DNA of 11,628 nucleotides from DASCOT01 sp036012155 (lineage in GTDB: Bacteria > Acidobacteriota > UBA890 > WLXD01). The notes under the pieces are model-generated. The model did not search any database. It saw only the letters and a program-made list of their open reading frames with translations, and was not told the origin of the DNA. The translations under genes and the position numbers were made by a program. Location: assembly GCA_036012155.1 (NCBI GenBank), contig DASCOT010000003.1, positions 1 through 11,628 of the forward strand. The letters are read 5' to 3'. Positions within the stretch are counted from its first letter, which is position 1, and each line of letters opens with the position of its first letter. Positions 5,523-11,628 of this stretch are shown one piece after another.

Positions 5523-6788
5523 CTACGGAGCGGGGGACACGGCCACTTGGCGCGCCGCGCCTCTGTGCGCTATTCGCCCTACGGCGTCAAGCAATCGCTG
5601 CACTTCCTCCGCCGTCGTGTAGCAAGCACAGCCGGCGCGCACCAGGCCGGTCTCTGCGAGCTCCAGGCGCTCGACCACCGTGAGCGCTAGGAAGTCACCG
5701 TGGCTGACGAATATGGCCTCCTCCGCCAGCTGCCGACTCACCGCCTCGGCCAGCGTCCCGTCGATGCTGAAGCTCACGGTTGGCGTGCGTGGCGCCTCCG
5801 GCGGCGGGCCGAAGACGCGGACCCCCTCGATAGCAGAGAGTCCATCCCATAGTTGCTTCACAAGCTGGCTTCCCGAGGCGTGCAGGGTGCCGAAGCAACT
5901 GGCGAGACGTTGGCGCCGATCGCCGTCGCCTCCGAGCGAGGCGAGGAAATCGACCGTGGCGCCGACGCCGGCTATTCCCTCGTGATTCCGGGTGCCGGTC
6001 TCAGCCCGGGCCGGGGGACTACTCGGAGCCCGATCCAGTCTCGGGAACTCGAGTGAGCTGAGTAGCTCATTGCGGACGAAGAGGATCCCCACGTGTGGGC
6101 CGTAGAACTTGTACGCGGAGCAAGCGAGGAAATCGCAGCCCATCGCCTGGACATCGATGAGCTCGTGGGCGGCGAAATGTACTGCGTCGACGAACAGCTG
6201 CGCTCCGACGCTTCGGGCCAGCTCCGCTGCTCTGGCGACGTCGTTGATGGTGCCGAGGGCGTTGGAGGCAGCGCCGATGGAGATCAGGCGAGTTTGTCGG
6301 TTGCATAGACTTTCGAAGTCCGGCCAGTCGATCTGACCGGTCGTCGGGTCCATCTTGGCAACGCGGATCTTGGCCCCCGTCTGTCGTCCGAGCTCGACCC
6401 AGGGGCCCACGTTGGCGTTATGCTCCAGCTCGTTGACTACGATCTCGGCATCCGGTCCGTAGATCGGCCCGAGGACCTGCGCCAACTTGAAGGTCAGGGT
6501 CGTCATGTTGTTGCCGAAGACCACCTCCGACGCGTCCGCGTTCAGAAAGCAGGCGACAGCCTGGCGCGCTGAGTCGATGAGGCCAGCGGTTTCCTGACTC
6601 GACGGATACGACCAGCCGGCATTGGCGTTGTGTCCATAGAGGTAGTTGACGATGGCGTCCACCACCGCGCGGGGTACCTGGGTGCCTCCCGGGCCGTCGA
6701 AGTAGGCGACAGCTTGCCCGTTGACCCGACGTTCGAGGGCGGGGAACTGCTGGCGGATTTGCTCGGTGTCCATCGCGTCGCCGCTCAT
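5523..6788 (-). CDS. Cysteine desulfurase-like PLP enzyme (VC1184/TIGR01976 type)
   Basis: The protein has 421 residues; ATG 6788-6786 is chosen because AAGGA lies 7 bases upstream. It is a fold-type I class V aminotransferase-like protein: YFDGPGGTQ (29-37), the NNMTT loop (93-97), ELEHNAN with H123 stacking on PLP, DAVHFAAHE with D201 against the pyridine nitrogen, and SAYKFYGPHVG with K227 as the expected Schiff-base lysine. TGTRNHEGIAG near the middle is also typical of the group. Where SufS has its RTGHHC catalytic loop, this protein has FVSHGDFLALTVVERL, with no Cys. The later VRAGCACYTTAEEV matches the SufS RASLAMYNTHEEV segment instead. Persulfide-forming desulfurase activity is thus doubtful, and the family's reaction is not established to my knowledge. 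It stands alone, with no suf or isc partners visible, convergent with the sulfatase-like gene and downstream of tRNA-Thr. Confidence 0.88.
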   Translation of the reverse strand: MSGDAMDTEQIRQQFPALERRVNGQAVAYFDGPGGTQVPRAVVDAIVNYLYGHNANAGWSYPSSQETAGLIDSARQAVACFLNADASEVVFGNNMTTLTFKLAQVLGPIYGPDAEIVVNELEHNANVGPWVELGRQTGAKIRVAKMDPTTGQIDWPDFESLCNRQTRLISIGAASNALGTINDVARAAELARSVGAQLFVDAVHFAAHELIDVQAMGCDFLACSAYKFYGPHVGILFVRNELLSSLEFPRLDRAPSSPPARAETGTRNHEGIAGVGATVDFLASLGGDGDRRQRLASCFGTLHASGSQLVKQLWDGLSAIEGVRVFGPPPEAPRTPTVSFSIDGTLAEAVSRQLAEEAIFVSHGDFLALTVVERLELAETGLVRAGCACYTTAEEVQRLLDAVGRIAHRGAARQVAVSPAP

Positions 6789-6795
6789 GCGTTGA

Positions 6796-6800
6796 TCCTT
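6796..6800 (-). promoter_or_regulatory. Ribosome binding site of the desulfurase-like gene
   Basis: AAGGA on the minus strand, 7 bases from ATG 6788. It decides the start against the longer in-frame option at 6851, whose first 21 residues have no conserved features, and the ATG six codons inside (6773). Confidence 0.7.
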
Positions 6801-6880
6801 GATCTGAAGAAGCGTCCTACTCGAGAGCTGAGGTGCCCCTCCGCCAGCCACTCAAGGCGCTCGAGCTTATGCTCCCGATA

Positions 6881-6898
6881 AGCACGCACGCGCGTGCT
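6881..6898 (-). terminator. Hairpin downstream of tRNA-Thr, possible terminator
   Basis: AGCACGC and GCGTGCT form a perfect 7-bp stem around a 4-base loop, about 40 bases beyond the 3' end of the tRNA in its direction of transcription. The bases after it are TATCGGG, so the T-run is minimal. It may terminate the tRNA transcript imperfectly and allow read-through into the desulfurase-like gene. Confidence 0.4.
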
Positions 6899-6938
6899 CG
6901 CAGAATCAGATTCCACAGGGAAGGTTCGTCGATATCAG

Positions 6939-7010
6939 AGCCGGCGCGCGGATTCGAACCGCGGACCTGCTGATTACGAATCAGCTGCTCTGCCACTGAG
7001 CTACGCCGGC
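6939..7010 (-). tRNA. tRNA-Thr (anticodon CGU)
   Basis: Read on the minus strand, all arms form: acceptor GCCGGCG/CGCCGGC (7 bp), D arm GCTC...AGAGC, anticodon stem GCTGA/TCAGC around loop TTCGTAA, a five-base variable loop AGGTC, and T stem CGCGG/CCGCG around TTCGAAT. The anticodon CGT (6978-6976) reads ACG, threonine. The discriminator base is T, and the 3' CCA is not encoded, so it must be added by the CCA-adding enzyme. The gene stands alone between the divergent smc gene and the desulfurase-like gene. No integrase or direct repeat of its 3' end is seen nearby, so it does not look like a used integration site here. Confidence 0.96.
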
Positions 7011-7021
7011 TTCCGAAGCGG

Positions 7022-7050
7022 AGTCTACCGACGGGAAAAAGAGGCCGCAA
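7022..7050 (-). promoter_or_regulatory. Sigma-70-type promoter of tRNA-Thr
   Basis: On the minus strand TTGCGG (7050-7045) and TAGACT (7027-7022) are separated by exactly 17 bases, with the -10 ending 11 bases before the mature tRNA. Both boxes are good matches to TTGACA and TATAAT at the key positions. Confidence 0.6.
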
Positions 7051-7121
7051 ACCGACTTGGTGCTAGCCTTCTCGCACGCACGGGTTCGCACCACCCTCAC
7101 GTAGGTGGCGCCGGCAGACCG

Positions 7122-7130
7122 TGCTACACT
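7122..7130 (+). promoter_or_regulatory. Extended -10 promoter candidate for smc
   Basis: TGCTACACT matches the extended -10 form (TGn followed by TAnAnT-like). No good -35 lies 16-18 bases upstream, as extended -10 promoters permit. It would give a leader of roughly 90 bases before the smc start. A short CCACC/GGTGG inverted repeat (7091-7108) lies just upstream. Confidence 0.35.
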
Positions 7131-7214
7131 CGCCGCCGGTGGGGCGAAAGCGAAGCGAGGGGGTCTCGGCTTGCGCATCGTCTGGGGTGCCCGCTCTCGG
7201 GTGTAAAAGGGACT

Positions 7215-7220
7215 GGAGGT
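7215..7220 (+). promoter_or_regulatory. Strong ribosome binding site of smc
   Basis: GGAGGT is a near-perfect anti-16S match. It is 8 bases before GTG 7229 but only 2 bases before GTG 7223, so 7229 is the better start. Confidence 0.75.
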
Positions 7221-7228
7221 AGGTGCCC

Positions 7229-10150
7229 GTGTGGCGTCTATCGAAGCTCGATATTCGCGGCTTTAAGTCGTTTGCCGACGCGTCGGAGCTCGTCTTTCCG
7301 GAGGGCATCACCGCGGTGGTCGGCCCGAACGGGTGCGGCAAGAGCAACATCTCCGACGCCATCATGTGGGCCCTGGGCGAGCAGAGCACCAGCCTGCTGC
7401 GCGCCCAGCGCATGAAAGACGTGATCTTCCAGGGAAGCGCCGGGCGTAAACCCACCGGCACGGCCGAAGTAACGCTGCATCTGACGACCCGCCGCGAGGC
7501 AGAGGTGGACCTGTTCACCACCCCTGCACCCGGCATCGAGGGCAACGGTCACGGAGTCGAAACCAACGGCGGCAATGGTGCGTCCGAGTCGCGTATCGCG
7601 GATGCGGAAGATCCCGAGGCCGAGTTGGCGATCACCCGCCGATTGTTCCGCTCGGGCAATAGTGAGTATCTACTGAACGGCAAGAAGTGCCTTCTACGTG
7701 ACGTTCGTGAGCGTCTGCTCGGAACCGGCCTGGGGGCGCGCGCCTGTTACACCATCGGCCAGGGTCGCATCGATCAGATCCTCTCGGCCAGCCCCATGGA
7801 ACGCCGTGCCCCGATCGAAGAGGCCGCCGGAATCTCGCTGTACCGCCGCCGCAGGCACGGTACCAACCTCAAGCTCGAGGCCACGGCGCAGGATCTGGCG
7901 CGTGTCGATGACATCTGCCAGGAGGTCGCCCGTCAGATGCGGAGCCTCAAACGGCAGGCCGGCCGCGCACGACGATACCGCACGCTGCGCGACCGCTTGC
8001 GCGGACTGGAGCAGAGCTGGTTCCGGATGCGCTTGCAGGCGGCCGAGAAGGGGGCGCGAGTCGCCAATATGGCGACCGAAGCGGCAGGCCTCGGGGAACA
8101 GGTCGCTCGCGACGAGCTCGAAACGGCGACGCGAGCATGGGAGCGTGCCCGCCAGGCGGGGCGCGAACAGCGGCAGGAGCGTGAGCAATACCGGCAGAAG
8201 CTGTATCACGCTCAGGTGGAGCACGAGCGCGCCCGGTCGGAGGCATCGCGGCAACGCGACCGAGCCGCCTTCGTCGTCGAGCGCCAGAATGAGGTGCAGC
8301 GCAAGTTCGAAGCCGTGCAGACCGGTCGCGACGAGGCCCGCTCGATCGTAGAGGTGCGCCGCAGCGCATCGAGCGAAGGCGACCAGGCGGCACGGTCGGC
8401 CGAGCGGCTACTCCAAGAGGCTCGTCAGCGCCTCGACCCGATTGCACACCTCGACTCCGCCATGGCGTCGGACAACACGATGGAGCTCAGCACGCTCGCC
8501 TCCGGTATCGAGGCTGAGACCGAGCTCCGAGGCGCCGCTGCGTTGGCCTTGGGAGAGAGCCTGCGTCTGCCGATGCTCTCGGCGGACCAGATCGATCCCT
8601 GGTTGGAGGCCGCAGAGGCGCGCCGTGGAGTGTCGGCGGCTCTTCGGTGCCCTGGGATCGCCAAGTCTGTCAGCCCGCCACCTGAGGAGGCTCTGGAGCC
8701 TTTGGCGTCGCGCGTTCGCGGTCGGGACGTTGCAGCCCAGGCTGTTCTGGATGACCTCCTGGCCGATGTGTGGTTGGTAGAGAGTCCGGAGGAGGCACTG
8801 CGCCTCGCGGCCGAACACACCGAGCACGGCTTCGTAGATACCGGCGGTCAGGTGTGGGCGAGGGGTTCGGAGATCCGCTACCGCAATGAATCGGTCTGTC
8901 GCATCGACGAGGGAGCTCGGGCCGGTGTGCGCCTAGAGCTACCGGCCGCCACGTCGACGCCGGAGGCTGGGCCCTCGCCGGAGATCGACGCCCTGCGATT
9001 GCAGGTAGGTCGAGCAGAAGCATCCCTTGCGGCGTCGCGCGCCCAGGCAGCCGCTGCGGCCCGGGAGCTGCAGGTAGCAGAGGCCACCGTACAGCGACAG
9101 GAAACGGAACTGGGACACCTACGTACGGAGGCCAAGGCCTTGGTGGCCAGCGGGGCGGCAGCCGAGGCCTGCGCCGTGGCGGCCGACCAGCGGGCGGAAG
9201 AGGCCAGTGCGCTATGCATGGAGCTGGAGGCGCAGCTTCAGGAAGATGATGACGGCGACCTTGCAGAGGAGTTCGAGCTGGCGGCGCTGGAGGCGGCCGT
9301 TGCGGCCGGACGCAACGCGGTCGAGCGCGCCCAGGCACGCCGCTCAGCACACGAGGTGCATGTGGCCGAGGTCCGCATACAGCGCAAGCATCTGCATGAG
9401 CAGATTCGCGAACGCCTGGACATGGAACCGGCAACGTTGTTGGAGAGCGGTGCTTCCGCGACCGGCGACGAGGATCGTTCAGATGCAACCGGGGAGGCAG
9501 CGAGCGAGCGGACGTTGGATCAGGAGATCCGGCAGGTGCGCACCGCCATTGATAGACTCGGTCCGGTCAACCTGGTGGCGTACGAGGACTATGAGTCACA
9601 AGAGGGCCGCTTCGAGGAATTGAACGGCCAGCGGGACGATCTGCACGGAGCCACCGCTAACCTTCGGGAAGCCATAAAGAAGATCGATGCCGAATGCGTC
9701 GGTCGGTTCACCGAGGCATTCGCCGCCATAGACGGATACTTCAACCGCATCTTCCGGCAGCTGTTTGGTGGCGGCCGCGCCGGGATGCGGCTCGAGTGCC
9801 CGGAGGACCCGCTCAACAGCGGCATCGAGATCATGGCGCAGCCACCCGGAAAGACCCTGCAGAGTATCCGGCTGATGTCGGGAGGGGAGCGCTCGATGAT
9901 CGCGCTGTCGCTGATGTTCGCGATCTTCGAATACCACCCGGCTCCCTTCTGCATCCTCGACGAGGCCGACGCGGCACTCGACGAGAGCAATGTGGGACGC
10001 TTCATCCGGGCGCTGCATCACTTCCAGGATCGGGCGCAGTTCATCATGATCACTCACAACAAGCTCAGCATGGAGGTTGCCGACCTCCTCTACGGAGTGA
10101 CCATGGAGGACAGTGGGGTCTCCAAGCTGGTGTCGGTACGTTTGAACTGA
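7229..10150 (+). CDS. smc: Chromosome segregation SMC ATPase, short-armed
   Basis: GTG 7229 gives 973 residues beginning VWRLSKLDIRGFKSF. SMC dimers, with ScpA and ScpB, organise and help segregate the nucleoid; here no scp gene is in view. Visible features are Walker A GPNGCGKS (32-39, Lys38), GQGRIDQIL and EEAAGI in the N-terminal head, a coiled coil from about 170 to 415, a hinge-like domain at about 420-585, a second coiled coil to about 760, LGPVNLVAYEDYE, signature LMSGGE (882-887), Walker B FCILDEAD (D911, E912) and ITHNK. Usual SMC proteins have about 1150-1200 residues. The difference lies in the arms, especially the second one, roughly 190 residues between hinge and LGPVNL against about 340 in B. 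subtilis from memory. The head carries an extra Gly/Asn-rich loop near residues 98-130. The catalytic motifs are intact, so the protein should be functional. recG follows after 55 bases. Confidence 0.95.
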   Translation: MWRLSKLDIRGFKSFADASELVFPEGITAVVGPNGCGKSNISDAIMWALGEQSTSLLRAQRMKDVIFQGSAGRKPTGTAEVTLHLTTRREAEVDLFTTPAPGIEGNGHGVETNGGNGASESRIADAEDPEAELAITRRLFRSGNSEYLLNGKKCLLRDVRERLLGTGLGARACYTIGQGRIDQILSASPMERRAPIEEAAGISLYRRRRHGTNLKLEATAQDLARVDDICQEVARQMRSLKRQAGRARRYRTLRDRLRGLEQSWFRMRLQAAEKGARVANMATEAAGLGEQVARDELETATRAWERARQAGREQRQEREQYRQKLYHAQVEHERARSEASRQRDRAAFVVERQNEVQRKFEAVQTGRDEARSIVEVRRSASSEGDQAARSAERLLQEARQRLDPIAHLDSAMASDNTMELSTLASGIEAETELRGAAALALGESLRLPMLSADQIDPWLEAAEARRGVSAALRCPGIAKSVSPPPEEALEPLASRVRGRDVAAQAVLDDLLADVWLVESPEEALRLAAEHTEHGFVDTGGQVWARGSEIRYRNESVCRIDEGARAGVRLELPAATSTPEAGPSPEIDALRLQVGRAEASLAASRAQAAAAARELQVAEATVQRQETELGHLRTEAKALVASGAAAEACAVAADQRAEEASALCMELEAQLQEDDDGDLAEEFELAALEAAVAAGRNAVERAQARRSAHEVHVAEVRIQRKHLHEQIRERLDMEPATLLESGASATGDEDRSDATGEAASERTLDQEIRQVRTAIDRLGPVNLVAYEDYESQEGRFEELNGQRDDLHGATANLREAIKKIDAECVGRFTEAFAAIDGYFNRIFRQLFGGGRAGMRLECPEDPLNSGIEIMAQPPGKTLQSIRLMSGGERSMIALSLMFAIFEYHPAPFCILDEADAALDESNVGRFIRALHHFQDRAQFIMITHNKLSMEVADLLYGVTMEDSGVSKLVSVRLN

Positions 10151-10205
10151 GGGCTCGCCGCCCGATCGTCGTGTGTTCCCGCCCCGGCCGCGCTGAGCAT
10201 GGCAG

Positions 10206-11628
10206 ATGCAGCTAGCGGAGAGCGTCCAGGTAGTTGCCGGCGTCGGTCCGCGTCGGGCTGAGCAGCTTCGACGCGCCGGCGTCTTGACCGTGGGCGACCT
10301 GTTGGCCTTTCTTCCGCGGCGCTACGAAGATCGGTCGCGTTTCGTCCCGGTCTCTGAACTCGTTGTGGGTGAGGCAGCCTGTGTAGACGTGATCGTGCGC
10401 TCGTCTCGCCGTGTCGGCCGTCCGGGACGACGTTCCCGGACCGAGCTCCGCGCCGACGACTGCAGCGGCTCGATCGACGCTGTCTGGTTCAATCAGGGGT
10501 ACGTTGCCGATGCCCTGCCGGTCGGTAGCCGCGTGTGCCTTTACGGACGGGCACAGCGACAGGAGCACGGTTTGCAGCTGGTGAACCCGGTCCACCAGCT
10601 GCTGGGCGAGGATTCCCCGGAGTCGCCCCATGTCGGGCGCCACGTTCCGGTCTACCCGCGGGCCGGAGGCCTTGCTTCGGGGCCCATGCGGAGGCTTCTC
10701 GCGTCGGCGCTCGACGGCCTGGGAGAGATCCCCGAGCCGTTGCCGCCTTCTTTGGTCGACAGGCGACAGTTGCTCGACCTGGATACCGCGTTGCGGCAGG
10801 TGCACTATCCGCCCGCCGACGTCGACCTCGACCTGTGGAATGCACGCCGCTCGCCGGCGCATCGACGCCTCATCATGCAGGAATTCATCGACTATCAGGC
10901 GGCGTTGATGTTGCAACAGCGACGGGTAGCGACCGAGCCGGGCATGGCTCGCCTGGTCGACGAGCACACTCAGCGACGTGTCGAAGCAAGCCTGCCGTTT
11001 CAAATGACGGCGGCGCAGCATCGCTGTACGAGCCAGATCATCGCGGATCTCTGTGCGGAGCGGTCGATGCACCGCCTACTGCAGGGCGACGTGGGCTGCG
11101 GCAAGACTGCAGTGGCTGCGTGCGCCATGTTCGCAGTCGCCCTGCACGGTGAGCAGGCGGTTCTCCTGGTGCCTAGTGCCCTCGTTGCAGAGCAGCATGC
11201 ACGCACCCTGGGGGTGTGGGCTGCGGTCCTCGGCCTCGACGTCGTTGCGCTGACCGCGGCAACTAAGGGGGCCCGGCGGCGCGACGTTCTGGCGCGGCTC
11301 GAGAGCGGTGAGGGCGGGGTCGTCGTCGGCACCCAGGCGTTGCTGCAGCCGCAGGTGTGTTTCAAGCGGCTCGGTCTTGTGGTGGTCGACGAGCAACACC
11401 GCTTCGGTGTCGCCCAACGCGCCTTGCTCGGGTCCAAGGGGCGGCGCCAGCACGCCCAACCGGACTTGTTGGTAATGACCGCCACGCCTATACCTCGGAG
11501 CTTAGCCCTATCTCTGTACGGAGACCTCGACGTCAGCTGCATCGACGAGCTACCACCAGGTCGCGCCCCGGTGTCGACGCGGTGGCTACAGCATGGCGAT
11601 CTCGGCGAGTTGGATGACGAACTGCGGC
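10206..11628 (+). CDS. recG: ATP-dependent DNA helicase RecG, 3' partial
   Basis: The frame is open from ATG 10206 to the window end (474 codons and one base). An in-frame TGA at 10194 excludes earlier starts in this frame. RecG reverses stalled forks and processes branched DNA. The N-terminus VVAGVGPRRAEQLRRAGVLTV, then DLLAFLPRRYEDRS (about 10-47), is the RecG wedge signature, followed by an OB-fold-like segment (about 50-130). The helicase part shows the Q-motif region LPFQMTAAQ (263-271), Walker A GDVGCGKT (294-301, Cys298 where Ser is usual), VVGTQALLQ, DEQH box DEQHRFGVAQR (395-405), TATPIPRSLALSLYGDLD (425-442) and IDELPPGR. Helicase domain 2 lies beyond the window. The ribosome binding site is weak (GAGC about 8 bases upstream). 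The 55-base gap after smc, without a terminator, suggests co-transcription. Confidence 0.97.
   Translation, partial: MQLAESVQVVAGVGPRRAEQLRRAGVLTVGDLLAFLPRRYEDRSRFVPVSELVVGEAACVDVIVRSSRRVGRPGRRSRTELRADDCSGSIDAVWFNQGYVADALPVGSRVCLYGRAQRQEHGLQLVNPVHQLLGEDSPESPHVGRHVPVYPRAGGLASGPMRRLLASALDGLGEIPEPLPPSLVDRRQLLDLDTALRQVHYPPADVDLDLWNARRSPAHRRLIMQEFIDYQAALMLQQRRVATEPGMARLVDEHTQRRVEASLPFQMTAAQHRCTSQIIADLCAERSMHRLLQGDVGCGKTAVAACAMFAVALHGEQAVLLVPSALVAEQHARTLGVWAAVLGLDVVALTAATKGARRRDVLARLESGEGGVVVGTQALLQPQVCFKRLGLVVVDEQHRFGVAQRALLGSKGRRQHAQPDLLVMTATPIPRSLALSLYGDLDVSCIDELPPGRAPVSTRWLQHGDLGELDDELR

Noticed and set aside
6939..7010. tRNA-Thr as an attachment site of an integrated element
   Set aside because: I see no copy of its 3' end in the window and no integrase gene; both neighbours are ordinary genes.
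8670..9488. Long open frame (272 codons) on the minus strand inside smc
   Set aside because: It is very rich in Pro and Arg and has no motif; it is the antisense shadow of a certain gene in GC-rich DNA.
10212..11072. Open minus-strand frame of 286 codons and other frames across recG
   Set aside because: The plus strand carries unmistakable RecG motifs over the same bases.

Overview
The window looks like a piece of chromosome from a GC-rich Gram-negative-type bacterium, probably environmental. The SMC head sequence, the WD40-like (PD40) propeller fragment and the sulfatase-superfamily lipoprotein would all fit Acidobacteriota or a related deep lineage. That placement is inference from family resemblance, not a database result.

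Left part (1-2700), accessory and partly decayed. It opens inside a gene made of near-identical 85-residue modules (1-1206, 5' end outside the window). Two gene fragments follow: the first 74 codons of a PA0069-type radical SAM gene on the minus strand (1500 to 1276, good ribosome binding site, cut just before the iron-sulfur motif), and the C-terminal propeller of a TolB/PD40-type protein on the plus strand (1552-2433), without its N-terminal part and without its usual stop. A possible third truncated gene lies antisense at 2589-2269. This looks like a scar of several rearrangements, or less likely an assembly join. By eye this part is less GC-rich than the right part.

Middle (2590-6788). 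A stretch of about 450 bases with no convincing gene carries two direct repeats and several inverted repeats. It leads into a lipoprotein of the alkaline phosphatase/sulfatase superfamily (3044-5491), which has Thr where a true sulfatase has its formylglycine Cys or Ser. Convergent to it, only 31 bases away, is a PLP enzyme of the VC1184/TIGR01976 cysteine-desulfurase-like group (6788 to 5523), without the usual catalytic Cys.

Right part (6881-11628), core genome. A tRNA-Thr(CGU) lies on the minus strand with a recognisable promoter and a hairpin downstream. Divergent from it is a gene for a short-armed SMC protein (7229-10150), followed after 55 bases by recG (10206 to beyond the window end). 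These two probably form one transcription unit for chromosome organisation and fork repair.

I found no CRISPR array, no intact mobile element and no clear multi-gene novel system. The best leads are the mosaic repeat protein, the Thr-type sulfatase-like lipoprotein, the compact SMC and the cluster of truncated genes.
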